From positions 62,001 to 126,000 of the forward strand of contig NZ_JAFFSX010000006.1 in NCBI RefSeq assembly GCF_017948485.1: DNA of 64,000 nucleotides, read 5' to 3'. This stretch comes from Streptomyces sp. GESEQ-35. GTDB lineage: Bacteria; Actinomycetota; Actinomycetes; Streptomycetales; Streptomycetaceae. The notes under the pieces are model-generated. The model made no database searches. It saw only the letters and a program-made list of their open reading frames with translations, and was not told the DNA's origin. Of this stretch, positions 1 through 8,492 are shown piece by piece. Position 1 is the first letter of the stretch. Every line of letters starts with the position of its first letter. The translations under genes were made by a program, and so were the position numbers.

Positions 1-189
1 ATTCGTCGAGAGCCCTGGTCTCCCAAGGGTCTTGCCGGACAGAGCTGCTGACTGTGAGTGAAATATGATTGTTCGCGTCGTATGGGTGACCAACGCGGCG
101 TACGGGTGAACAGAGGCAGTCTCATTGGTGTGATGTTCGGTCGGTACGATGCGGCCGCTCAACGTCGCACGCAACACGGGGGATCACGG

Positions 190-1314
190 GTGTTCGGAAT
201 CGTCAGGCCCTGCCGGCATCGGCTCGGCGAAGGCCTCAAAACCCAGTGGATGGCGCATTTGTGCGGTCTGTGCCTCGCGCTGCGCAGGGACCACGGCCAG
301 TTCGCCCGGGTCGTGACCAACTACGACGGGCTGCTCATCTCGGTTCTGACGGAGGCTCAGACCGGCCGGGACGCCGGCGGAAGACGTACGGCGGGACCCT
401 GCCCGTTGCGCGGGATGCGCACCGCGTCCGTCGCGCACGGCGAGGGTGCCCGGCTCGCGGCCGCCGTCTCACTGGTGCTGGCCTCGGCCAAGGTGCGCGA
501 CCATGTCGCCGACGGGGACGGGCTGCTGGCCCGCAGACCGGTCGCGCTCGCCGCCCGCCGGGTCGCCGCGGGCTGGGGACGCGCGGGCGCCCGTGGCGGA
601 TCCGAGGTCGGGTTCGACACCGCCGTACTCGTCGACGCCGTGGACCGGCAGATCGGCATCGAGACCCTTGCGGGGCCGGACACGCCCCTCCTGACCGTCA
701 CCGAGCCGACCGAGACCGCCACCGCCGCGGCCTTCGCGCACACCGCGATCCTCGCCGGACGGCCGGGCAACGCCGAGCCGCTCGCCGAGGCCGGGCGCCT
801 CTTCGGACGGCTCGCGCACCTCCTGGACGCCGTGGAGGACAGGGAAACCGACGCCGCATCAGGTGCCTGGAATCCCCTCACCGCGACCGGCACCTCGCTC
901 ACGGAGGCCCGGCGGCTCGCCGAGGACGCCCTGCACGGGATACGGCTCGCGCTGCGGGAGGTGCAGTTCGACGAGGGCAAGCTCGCGCACCGGCTGCTCG
1001 TGCACGAGTTGCGCAGCTCCGTCGACCGTGCCTTCGGCGCCGTCTCCTGCGCGCACATGGCAGGCCCGTACGCCCCGCCCGGCGGCCCGCAGTTGCCGCC
1101 GGAGCCGCCGCGCCGCGACCGGCGCGGACTGCTCGCGGGGTGTGCCGTCTGGGTGGGGCTGGCCTGTACGTGCCAGATGTGCTGCGGCACGTACGAGGAC
1201 CCCTGGTCCCGGGAGCGCCGGGAGGGAATGTGCAACGGCTGCTGCGATTGCTGTGACTGCTGCGGGAACTGCTGTGACGGCTGCGATTGCTGCGACTGTG
1301 GCTGCGACTGTTGA
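190..1314 (+). CDS. DUF5685 family protein with cysteine-rich C-terminal tail
   Basis: I recognise this 374-residue protein as the actinobacterial DUF5685 family, which has no established function. The GTG start was chosen because translation from it (MFGIVRPCRHRLGEG) gives the usual family N-terminus; the frame stays open upstream to base 58 but that part does not look like protein. Near the N-terminus a Cys is followed by the spaced pair in HLCGLCLALRRDHG, and the middle is Ala/Arg-rich helical sequence. After a CQMCCGTYED segment the last 28 residues (347-374) contain 15 cysteines in CC, CD and GC steps, ending in Cys at the stop. That pattern suggests metal binding or heavy disulfide formation; this is inference. 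Bases 1-189 upstream show no other gene. Confidence 0.8.
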   Translation: MFGIVRPCRHRLGEGLKTQWMAHLCGLCLALRRDHGQFARVVTNYDGLLISVLTEAQTGRDAGGRRTAGPCPLRGMRTASVAHGEGARLAAAVSLVLASAKVRDHVADGDGLLARRPVALAARRVAAGWGRAGARGGSEVGFDTAVLVDAVDRQIGIETLAGPDTPLLTVTEPTETATAAAFAHTAILAGRPGNAEPLAEAGRLFGRLAHLLDAVEDRETDAASGAWNPLTATGTSLTEARRLAEDALHGIRLALREVQFDEGKLAHRLLVHELRSSVDRAFGAVSCAHMAGPYAPPGGPQLPPEPPRRDRRGLLAGCAVWVGLACTCQMCCGTYEDPWSRERREGMCNGCCDCCDCCGNCCDGCDCCDCGCDC

Positions 1315-1664
1315 GTGAGGGGAGGGCGCGCGTGAAGGCGAAGAAGAAGGAACGCGAAAGGCGCCCCGAAGAAGGGGAGCGCGCAGTGGGTCAGCTCAAC
1401 AGGACGAGGACCACACTCGACCGAAGTCGATGTGGGAGCGCTTGACCAGCCACTGCTGCGGATGCATGGGCCAAGTGGAACAGGCATTCGGTGGGGCGTC
1501 AACCGATATGAGACGTGCGGCTCACAGTATGGACGCCCTTGACAGCAAGCGGAAACGGACCCGTAGTCTCGATGGGCGGCCCTGCTGAGGGGCTCGGCCG
1601 TACCGCGCCCTCGGCGCGTTGAAGGCATCACCGTGTTCGACCCATCGCGTCACGGAGCCTTCGC
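1315..1664. other. 350-bp gap with two doubtful overlapping micro-ORFs
   Basis: No convincing gene is visible. A GTG at 1332 preceded by GGGGAGGG opens a 37-codon, very Lys/Arg/Glu-rich frame ending at 1445. An overlapping ATG at 1430 opens a 52-codon frame ending at 1588 that contains the pattern HCCGCMG. The strong ribosome-binding-like sequence and the cysteines, directly behind a Cys-rich gene, are the only arguments for expression. I do not call either as a gene. Confidence 0.3.
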
Positions 1665-3446
1665 ATGCCCTCCCACACCATCACCCTGACCAACCGTCCG
1701 CCGACGCCCGCCCTGGTGATCGTCGGGGCCGGGCCGCGGGGGACCGGTCTCATCGAGCGGATCGCCGCCAACGCGCCCGAGCTGTACGCCGGTTCGGGCC
1801 TCGACATCCACCTCGTCGACCCGCATCCACCGGGCGCCGGACGCATCTGGCGCGCGACGCAGTCACCGCTGCTGTGGATGAACTCGCACGCCGAGGACGT
1901 CACCATGTTCACCGACGAGACGGTGCACATGGCCGGGCCCGTGCGCCCCGGCCCGACCCTGCACGAGTGGGCCGGGATCGACGGCCGTACCTTCGCGGAC
2001 CGGCGGCTTCAGGGCGCGTATCTGCGCTGGGTCCACGAACAGGCCGTGGCCGCGCTGCCCGAGGGCGTCCGGGTCCATCACCATCCGCGGCGCGCCCTGC
2101 GTGTCGGTGGTCCGCGCGACGGCCGCCGGCAGGTCTGGCTGGAGGGCCGCCCGCGCCCGCTCCTCGCCGACCTGGTCGTGCTCGCCCTCGGCCATCTGGA
2201 CGCCGAACTCGACGACGAACAACGTGAGTTGGCGGCGTACGCACGCGCCCACGACCTCGTCCATCTCGCACCGGACTTCACCGCCGACAGCGACCTGTCC
2301 CCGCTCGCGCCCGGCGAACCCGTCCTGGTCCGCGGCTTCGGGCTCGCCTTCGTCGACCTGATGGTGCTGCTGACGGAGGGCAGGGGCGGCCGGTACGAGG
2401 GGGACACCTACGTTCCCTCGGGACGGGAGCCGGTGCTGTACGTCGGCTCGCGGCGCGGGGTGCCGTACCACTCGAAGATCGGTTACGACTGGACCGGTGA
2501 ACGGCCGCCGCTGCCACGGTTCCTGGGGCCCGCCGAGATCGACGGACTGCTCGCCGGGGCTCAGGGCTTCAACTTCCGGCGGGACGTGTGGCCGCTGGTG
2601 GAGAAGGAGCTCGGCTTCGCGCACTACCACCGGCTGTTCACCGTCCACCCGGAGCGGACGGACATGGCCTGGGCCGACTTCGAGGAGAAGTACGCGGTGG
2701 CGAGCGGCCAGGACATCCAGGCCCTGGTGGCCTCCGCCGTGCCCGACCCGGCGGACCGACTCGACCTCGCCGCGCTCGACCGCCCCCTGGACGGGGTGCG
2801 ATACGGCTCGTACGAGGAATTCCAGGAAGGGCTGCGCGGCTATGTCGAGCGGGATCTGGTCAGACGTCATGACCCCGAGCACAGCCCGGACCTGGCGGTC
2901 TTCCTCGGACTGCTCTCCGTCTACGGCCAGTTGATCCGGCTGGGGGACATCGGCCCCTGGTGGCACGGCTTCTTCAGCTATCTGGCCTCCGGGCCGCCCG
3001 GGCCCCGGCTGCGGCAGCTGCTCGCCCTGTCCCGTGCCGGTGTCGTGAAGTTCGTCGGCGCGGACATGTCCGTCGCCGCCGAGGACGGGGTGTTCCGGGC
3101 GTTGAGTGCCACCGTGCCGGGGGCTTCCGTCGAGGCGCGGGCGCTGGTCGAGGCGCGGCTGCCCGAACCCACGGTCGGGCGGGCCCGCGATCCCTTGCTG
3201 CGGGAGCTGCACGCCGCCGAGACCCCGGCAGGTCTGCTCCGGGTGGATCCCGGCGACGGGCGGGTCCTCGACCGGGCAGGCCGGCCGCATCCCCGGCTCT
3301 TCGCACTCGGCCCCTTCACCGACGCCCGTACGCCCGGAGCCTTCACCCGGCCGCGCACCGGCGGTCCCGCGTTCCGGCAGAACGACGCGACGGCGCGGGC
3401 CGTCCTCGACTTTCTGCGGTCGCTCCGTTCCCGCGCGGCCGCCTGA
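1665..3446 (+). CDS. FAD/NAD(P)-binding protein (NAD_binding_9 type)
   Basis: A 593-residue soluble flavoprotein-like protein. Residues about 15-35 form a Rossmann beta-alpha-beta with the dinucleotide motif VIVGAGPRGTG. It continues with the conserved acidic strand end HLVDPHPPGAGRIWR, where FAD ribose would bind, and WMNSHAEDVTMF. This architecture is typical of the NAD_binding_9 family of putative FAD/NAD(P) proteins often found beside siderophore or non-ribosomal peptide genes. The substrate is unknown and no such neighbours are present here. Start ATG has GGAG about eight bases upstream. The stop is followed by a GC hairpin, so it is probably transcribed alone. Confidence 0.8.
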   Translation: MPSHTITLTNRPPTPALVIVGAGPRGTGLIERIAANAPELYAGSGLDIHLVDPHPPGAGRIWRATQSPLLWMNSHAEDVTMFTDETVHMAGPVRPGPTLHEWAGIDGRTFADRRLQGAYLRWVHEQAVAALPEGVRVHHHPRRALRVGGPRDGRRQVWLEGRPRPLLADLVVLALGHLDAELDDEQRELAAYARAHDLVHLAPDFTADSDLSPLAPGEPVLVRGFGLAFVDLMVLLTEGRGGRYEGDTYVPSGREPVLYVGSRRGVPYHSKIGYDWTGERPPLPRFLGPAEIDGLLAGAQGFNFRRDVWPLVEKELGFAHYHRLFTVHPERTDMAWADFEEKYAVASGQDIQALVASAVPDPADRLDLAALDRPLDGVRYGSYEEFQEGLRGYVERDLVRRHDPEHSPDLAVFLGLLSVYGQLIRLGDIGPWWHGFFSYLASGPPGPRLRQLLALSRAGVVKFVGADMSVAAEDGVFRALSATVPGASVEARALVEARLPEPTVGRARDPLLRELHAAETPAGLLRVDPGDGRVLDRAGRPHPRLFALGPFTDARTPGAFTRPRTGGPAFRQNDATARAVLDFLRSLRSRAAA

Positions 3447-3477
3447 CCCACCCGCCACGTCAGACTTTCGTGGGGGT

Positions 3478-3495
3478 CCGGGGGTTATCCCCCGG
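3478..3495 (+). terminator. GC hairpin behind the FAD/NAD(P) gene
   Basis: CCGGGGG and CCCCCGG form a perfect 7-bp stem with a TTAT loop, 32 bases after the stop codon at 3446. There is no T-tract, as is usual for Streptomyces terminators. It lies immediately before the truncation point of the next reading frame, so it may also be the tail of a small repeat at a deletion junction. Confidence 0.5.
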
Positions 3496-3509
3496 GAAGA
3501 CACAGCACC

Positions 3510-4139
3510 CGGCACGGCACCCTTGACGCCGGCCGCGCGTTCTACGCCGACGTCAAGCGACGCCTGGTGGCATACGGTCGCACGCCCGACGACCTCAGGA
3601 TCATGCCCGGCGTCACCGTCGTCCTCGGCGACACCGCGGCCGACGCACAGGAGAAGGCCGCCGAGATACGACGGCAGCAGGTCTCCCCGCAGAACGCGAT
3701 CCTCACCGTGGAGCAGATCTGGGGCGTCGACCTCTCCTCCTACGACCCGGACGGCCCCCTCCCCGACCTCGACCCGGTACCGGACCCGCAGCTCACCCTG
3801 GGGCGCACCGGGCGCGGCGACACCGTCGCGATCGCCGAGAAGTGGCGGGCGCTGTCCCGGGAGAAGGGGCTGTCCATCCGGCAGACCGTGATCGAGGCGA
3901 GTGGCCGGCAGTCCTTCATCGGCACCCCCGAGGCGGTCGCCGCCGAGCTCGAGACGTTCGTCGAACAGGGTGCCGCCGACGGATTCATCCTCGTACCGCA
4001 TCTGACCCCGGGCGGACTGGACGAGTTCGTGGACCGGGTGGTGCCGCTGCTCCAGGAGCGTGGCGCGTTCCGTACGGAATACGAGGGCGCGACCCTACGC
4101 TCACACCTCGGGCTGTCCGATCCGGTACGGAAGGGTTGA
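3510..4139 (+). pseudogene. 5'-truncated LLM-class flavin-dependent monooxygenase (NtaA/SnaA/DszA type)
   Basis: The frame encodes only the C-terminal part of a nitrilotriacetate/pristinamycin-type FMN-dependent monooxygenase. Recognisable family blocks are RHGTLDAGRAFYADVKRRL, RIMPGVTVVLGDTAADAQEKA and RQSFIGTPEAVAAEL. Intact members are about 440 residues; here roughly the first 230-250 residues, including the start and most of the FMN-binding TIM barrel, are absent. The homology begins abruptly at about 3510, right after a GC hairpin, and the frame is open back to the preceding stop at 3446. A GTG at 3567 could start a 190-residue product, but it would lack the flavin site. I read this as a deletion remnant whose 3' end still abuts the DUF1684 gene, its probable former operon partner. 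Confidence 0.8.
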
Positions 4140-4143
4140 TCAC

Positions 4144-4961
4144 GTGAGCGCCGACGCATCCGAGGACTGGAAGCACTGGCACGAGCGCCGGGTCGCCACG
4201 GTGTCCGCACCCTGCGGACCGCTCGCGCTGACCGGCACCCTCCCCCAGTGCCTGAACAGCCTGGGGGCACCCCCAGGCTGGAGGACTATCCGGACGGGCG
4301 AATTCCGGCCACCCCCGGAACCTGGGCGGCGGCCCAGGGCGACGGAGTCGTCCTGACGGCGGTCGAGACGGACGGTCTGACCGTGGACGGGCGGCCCTTC
4401 GCCGGCGAGGTGAAGCTGGCCGCGGACCCGGGGCCGGCGAGCGCGGCCCGGGTGGCGCACGGGGAGCGCCGGCTGGTTGTGCTGGTGCGCGAAGGGGCGT
4501 GGGGCGTGCGGGACTTCGACCCCGCCTCCGAGGCCCGGCGGGAGTTCCGGGGCATCGAGGCCACGCCGTACGATCCGCGCTGGTCGGTGCCGGGGCGCTT
4601 CACGTCGTACGACTCGGGGCGCAGGGTGGTTGTCGACAACGCAGATGGACGGCAGCGGGGGCTCGGGCTCGGCGGGGAGCTGGCGTTCACCCTCGGCGGG
4701 CAGGAGCTGACGCTTCAGGTGAGCGTCGAGGCGGACGGTTCGCTGTGGGCGGTTTTCGGCGATGATACGGGCGGGCGCGGCAGTTACCGTTTCCGCTTCC
4801 TGCGCCCGGCCGCGCCCGACGCCGAGGGCCGTACGACGGTCGACTTCAACCGTGCGCTGCTGCCGCCCTGCGCCTTCGCCGACCACTTCATCTGCCCCTT
4901 CCCGCCGCCGGGGAACACACTGGGCGTCGCCGTCGCGGCGGGGGAGCGCAACCTGCTCTGA
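4144..4961 (+). pseudogene. DUF1684 protein gene, frameshifted by a palindromic insertion
   Basis: The 5' part (GTG at 4144, reading SADASEDWKHWHERRV and then GPLALTGT) and the 3' part (LEDYPDGRIPATPGTW onwards, to 4961) both match the DUF1684 family but lie in different frames. The family normally reads LTGTHWLEDYPDG through this point. Between LTGT and LED sit 38 bases instead of the 6 that would code HW, so the net insertion of about 32 bases shifts the frame. The first frame then stops at 4356. The 3' part ends with the family signature CAFADHFICPFPPPGNTLG. A GTG at 4248 could in principle restart translation and give a 237-residue product without the N-terminal helix, so residual function is not excluded. 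Confidence 0.75.
4240..4278. repeat. GC-rich palindromic element inside the DUF1684 gene
   Basis: The inserted stretch contains a perfect 9-bp inverted repeat, GCCTGGGGG (4259-4267) and CCCCCAGGC (4270-4278), separated by two bases. It is preceded by CTCCCCCAG at 4240-4248, which can also pair with the central CTGGGGG. This resembles the short C5/G5 palindromes scattered in Streptomyces genomes. It replaces the two codons expected between LTGT and LED. Confidence 0.65.
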
Positions 4962-5168
4962 GCGGGGGCGAAGGGGCAACTCGCACAGTTGGTTCAAAGA
5001 TTGACGGCCGAAAGGCGCCCTTGCGGCTACCGGTCGTTCGGCCGAATACTCCCCCTCAGCGCTTGTCAGGGGCACGGCGTGTCCGGAATCCGGACATTCG
5101 ACCCACTGGCTGCGCCTCACGGGCCCCGACCCCACGCGGGCCCCCGACTTCCCATGTGGAGGAACGAA

Positions 5169-6071
5169 GTGAGGATCAAGCGCACCACCCCCCGCAGCGG
5201 CATTGCGAGACGGACCCGGCTGATCGCCGTCAGCACCGGACTCGTGGCCGCGGCCGCGATCGCGATCCCCAACGCGAACGCCGCAGACCCCGCCACGTTC
5301 AGCGCCACCCAGCTCAAGAGCGCCGGCAGCTCGGTGCTCAAGGCCGATGTCCCGGGCACCGCCTGGGCCGTCGACGCGAAGACCAACCGGGTCGTCGTCA
5401 CCGTCGACAGCACGGTCTCCACGGCCGAGATAGCCAAGATCAAGCAGCAGGCCGGCACCAACGCCTCCGCGCTCACGATCAAGCACACCGCGGGCAAGTT
5501 CCAGAAGCTCATCCAAGGCGGCGACGCCATCTATGCGAGTAGCTGGCGCTGCTCCCTCGGCTTCAACGTCCAGAACAGCAGCGGTACCCAGTACTTCCTG
5601 ACCGCCGGTCACTGCACCGACGGCGCCGGCACCTGGTGGTCCAACTCGGGTCACACCACGGTCATCGGCTCGACCGCCGGCTCCAGCTTCCCGGGCAACG
5701 ACTACGGCATCGTGCAGTACTCCGGGTCCGTCAGCCGGCCCGGCACCGCCAACGGCGTGGACATCACCCGCGCGGCCACACCGAGCGTGGGCACCACCGT
5801 CATCCGCGACGGTTCCACCACCGGTACGCACAGCGGCCGGGTCACCGCTCTCAACGTGAGCGTCAACTACGGCGGCGGCGACGTCGTCGGCGGTCTGATC
5901 CAGACCACCGTCTGCGCCGAGCCCGGCGACTCCGGCGGTTCGCTCTACGGCAGCAACGGCACCGCGTACGGTCTGACCTCCGGCGGCAGCGGCAACTGCT
6001 CCTCCGGTGGCACGACCTTCTTCCAGCCGGTCACGGAGGCCCTGGCCGCCTACGGCGTCAGCGTCTACTAG
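5169..6071 (+). CDS. Secreted S1 serine protease, streptogrisin B-like
   Basis: A 300-residue preproprotease. A signal peptide ([20 protein letters not shown], cleavage near ANAAD) is followed by a short alpha-lytic-type propeptide that folds the enzyme. The mature domain starts near [17 protein letters not shown]. The catalytic triad is visible as His in [10 protein letters not shown], Asp in [11 protein letters not shown] and Ser in [13 protein letters not shown]. Cysteines are placed for the usual disulfides. The C-terminal sequence [18 protein letters not shown] is almost identical to streptogrisin B of S. griseus, so a broad chymotrypsin-like specificity is expected outside the cell. The GTG start has GGAGG seven bases upstream. 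A strong terminator hairpin follows. Confidence 0.92.
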   Translation: MRIKRTTPRSGIARRTRLIAVSTGLVAAAAIAIPNANAADPATFSATQLKSAGSSVLKADVPGTAWAVDAKTNRVVVTVDSTVSTAEIAKIKQQAGTNASALTIKHTAGKFQKLIQGGDAIYASSWRCSLGFNVQNSSGTQYFLTAGHCTDGAGTWWSNSGHTTVIGSTAGSSFPGNDYGIVQYSGSVSRPGTANGVDITRAATPSVGTTVIRDGSTTGTHSGRVTALNVSVNYGGGDVVGGLIQTTVCAEPGDSGGSLYGSNGTAYGLTSGGSGNCSSGGTTFFQPVTEALAAYGVSVY

Positions 6072-6143
6072 GCCGTTCAGCGGTATTGCGCAGCCGATCC
6101 GCACCAACGGCACCCGCACGGCCTGACCTGTAGCCAGCAGCAG

Positions 6144-6179
6144 GTGAGCCCTCGCACGCATCCGCGTGCGGGGGCTCAC
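6144..6179 (+). terminator. Terminator of the streptogrisin B-like gene
   Basis: A perfect 16-bp inverted repeat, GTGAGCCCTCGCACGC and its complement, with a four-base ATCC loop, lies 72 bases behind the protease stop codon. Its size and position make it a factor-independent-type terminator despite the absence of a T-run. Confidence 0.8.
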
Positions 6180-6334
6180 TGTTGACGTGGCCGGCAAGCC
6201 GAGCCGGCAGGTGCTCTGTCGGCTCGGCTGAGGGGCATGAGCCAATCGCCGTCGTGCCCTGTTGCCGAGCAGCAGAAGCCGCCGGCCCGCGTGGCACGTT
6301 GGGGTGCGCCGGGCGCTCGCCGACCGAGGACTGG

Positions 6335-6384
6335 TCCAGGGCCTCATGACCCGGATCGAGCGGCCCGGGTCATGAGGCCCTGGA
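6335..6384 (-). terminator. 19-bp perfect inverted repeat across the hydrolase stop codon
   Basis: Arms TCCAGGGCCTCATGACCCG (6335-6353) and its exact complement (6366-6384) are separated by 12 bases. The right arm contains the stop codon of the leftward alpha/beta hydrolase (TGA at 6372-6370), so the last codons are part of the stem. It should terminate leftward transcription and could also act on rightward read-through. Confidence 0.75.
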
Positions 6385-7254
6385 CTCCGGTGTGGCGCAC
6401 AGCCAGTCCAGTACGGCGGGCAGCGCCTGAAGCGCCCCGAAGTGGCCGGCGTCCGGCTCCAGGACGGGGCGGGCCCGGGGGATGCGGTCCGCGAGCCACT
6501 TGAAGTGGCCCACCGGGGAGAAGGTGTCCTCGGCGCCGTGCCACAGCAGCACCGGCCGGGTGATGACCGCCGGGTCGAAGCCCCAGTTGCTGAGCAGGGC
6601 GAGGTCGTCGTCGAGCCAGCCGTACGCCGAAACGCGCAGCGACTCGCGGTAGTTGCGCAGCAGCATGTCGCTGACGGCCGGGTCGGAGATGATCCGCCGG
6701 TCGGAGTCGGTGAGCCCGTCACGGATGGACACCAGCAGCTGTGCCGGATCGCTGCGGATGGCGGCGGCGCGGGCGGACAACCGGTCGGCGAAGTCCAGCG
6801 GGTCGGTGAGTGCCTGGGTGAACTCCTCGACGTTCGAGCGGGCCATGCCCTCGAACCAGCTCAGCCCCACGGCGTCCGGCGGCGCGGGAGACACCAGCGC
6901 CGCCGCCCGCCGCACCCGCGCCGGCAGCAGCGCGGCACAGGCCAGCGCGTGCGGGGCGCCGCCCGAGCGGCCGAGGACGGTGAACCGGTCGAGCCCGAGG
7001 GCGTCGGCCAGCTCGGCCACGTCCCGGGCGGCGTCGGCCACCCGGCGTCCCGGTCGGCGGTCCGAACTGCCGTAGCCGGGACGGTCGTAGGAGATGAACC
7101 GCACGCCGGGGCGCGCGGTCATGACGTCCTCCGGCACCGCGCCATGGCGGCAGCCCGGGGTGCCGTGCAGCAGCACCACCGGTGTGCCGTCCGGATCTCC
7201 CCGTTCCGCCACCGCCAGCCATCGACCGTCCCGCATCCGTACGCCGTCGACCAC
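6370..7254 (-). CDS. Alpha/beta-fold hydrolase
   Basis: About 294 residues. The oxyanion-hole motif VVLLHGTPGCRHGA comes first, followed by FISYDRPGYGSSDR. The nucleophile elbow is FTVLGRSGGAPHALA (Ser in G-R-S-G-G), the acid is probably the Asp in LLWHGAEDTFSPV, and the catalytic His is in PDAGHFGALQ. No signal peptide is visible, so the enzyme is probably cytoplasmic. The substrate cannot be told. The GTG at 7254 was chosen over the upstream GTG at 7275 because AAGGAGG lies six bases before it. The gene is divergent from the slipin gene. Confidence 0.85.
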   Translation of the reverse strand: MVDGVRMRDGRWLAVAERGDPDGTPVVLLHGTPGCRHGAVPEDVMTARPGVRFISYDRPGYGSSDRRPGRRVADAARDVAELADALGLDRFTVLGRSGGAPHALACAALLPARVRRAAALVSPAPPDAVGLSWFEGMARSNVEEFTQALTDPLDFADRLSARAAAIRSDPAQLLVSIRDGLTDSDRRIISDPAVSDMLLRNYRESLRVSAYGWLDDDLALLSNWGFDPAVITRPVLLWHGAEDTFSPVGHFKWLADRIPRARPVLEPDAGHFGALQALPAVLDWLCATPESRAS

Positions 7255-7342
7255 CTGCGTCCTCCTTCTCCCCACGCGAACGTCCCGGAGTTACCGTCGA
7301 AGTACACACCTTGTGCGCCCGATTCGGACCCTGGGGGCCGTG

Positions 7343-8212
7343 ATGGTCGAGGAGCTGGTGGCGGCGGGCGTCTCGCTCGCGTCTGTCGGAGTGGTGTACG
7401 TGATGTCGGCGGCGCGGGTCGTCAAACAGTACGAACGCGGTGTGGTGTTCCGGCTCGGCAGGCTGACATCCAACGTGCGCGGGCCCGGGTTCACGATGAT
7501 CGTTCCGTTCGTGGACAAGCTCCGCAAGGTCAACCTTCAGATCGTGACGATGCCCGTGCCCGCGCAGGAGGGCATCACCCGGGACAACGTCACGGTGCGG
7601 GTGGACGCCGTCGTCTACTTCAAGGTCGTCGACGCGTCGGACGCCATCGTGCAGGTCGAGGACTACCGCTTCGCGGTCTCGCAGATGGCGCAGACCTCGC
7701 TGCGCTCCATCATCGGCAAGAGCGATCTCGACGATCTGCTGTCCAACCGCGAAAAGCTCAATCAGGGGCTGGAGTTGATGATCGACAGCCCGGCGATGGG
7801 CTGGGGCGTGCAGATCGACCGCGTCGACATCAAGGACGTGTCGCTGCCCGAGACCATGAAGCGCTCCATGGCCCGGCAGGCGGAGGCGGACCGCGAGCGG
7901 CGGGCCCGGGTCATCAACGCCGACGCCGAACTCCAGGCGTCCAAGAAGCTCGCCGAGGCCGCCCAGCAGATGGAGGACACGCCCTCCGCCCTGCAACTGC
8001 GGCTGCTCCAGACCGTGATGGCGGTCGCCGCCGAGAAGAACTCGACGCTCGTGCTGCCCATCCCGGTGGAGTTGCTGCGCTTCCTGGAGAGGGCACCGGG
8101 ACAGATGCCGGCGGCCCCGGCGGTGCCCCCTCAGCCGGTGCAGGAACAACTGCCGCCCGCCGAACCCCGCTTGGATCCGGACCCCGGAGGGTCGAATTCA
8201 AGACAGGACTAG
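7343..8212 (+). CDS. SPFH-domain slipin (stomatin-like) protein
   Basis: A 289-residue membrane-associated protein. An N-terminal hydrophobic segment (VAAGVSLASVGVVYVM) is followed by the SPFH/prohibitin domain with VKQYERGVVFRLGRL, GPGFTMIVPFVD and DVSLPETMKRSMARQAEADRERRARVI. That last stretch is the hallmark slipin coiled coil. The C-terminal 40 residues are Pro/Gln-rich and probably disordered. Slipins scaffold membrane microdomains and are often paired with an NfeD protein, but none is seen here. Start ATG at 7343; the GTG just before it is possible. Confidence 0.9.
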   Translation: MVEELVAAGVSLASVGVVYVMSAARVVKQYERGVVFRLGRLTSNVRGPGFTMIVPFVDKLRKVNLQIVTMPVPAQEGITRDNVTVRVDAVVYFKVVDASDAIVQVEDYRFAVSQMAQTSLRSIIGKSDLDDLLSNREKLNQGLELMIDSPAMGWGVQIDRVDIKDVSLPETMKRSMARQAEADRERRARVINADAELQASKKLAEAAQQMEDTPSALQLRLLQTVMAVAAEKNSTLVLPIPVELLRFLERAPGQMPAAPAVPPQPVQEQLPPAEPRLDPDPGGSNSRQD

Positions 8213-8492
8213 ACCTCACCGTCCGCACACCGTTTACTCGCTCGTAGTGTTTGCTGCGCGAACACGCCGGGGTGTGACTGTGCACGGTCAAGGTGAGGGG
8301 GCGTACGCCGGTTGTCGTACGCGCGTCCTGAACTAGGCCTTGTGTGCTCCCCATAAGGCTAGGAATAGTAGGCGCCGTTCAACCGGTACGGACGCGGCTC
8401 TTTTTCTTGTACGCCGTGTCCGTTTCCGCACGCCTTCCGGTTCGCGAGGCCCCCACAGCCTTTCGGACCGACCCCCCACAGGAGGACGTAAG

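Noticed and set aside
1350..1385. A possible sixth copy of the dispersed 3' element (GGCGCCCCGAAGAAGGGGAGCG)
   Set aside because: Only the stem-like part is similar. The diagnostic core with CGCGCAGTTCCCCG is absent.
1863..4001. A 712-codon open frame on the minus strand
   Set aside because: It is antisense to the well-supported FAD/NAD(P)-binding gene and has no recognisable domain.
4140..6722. An 860-codon open frame on the minus strand
   Set aside because: It lies antisense to DUF1684 and the streptogrisin B-like gene. The reverse of those genes explains it fully.
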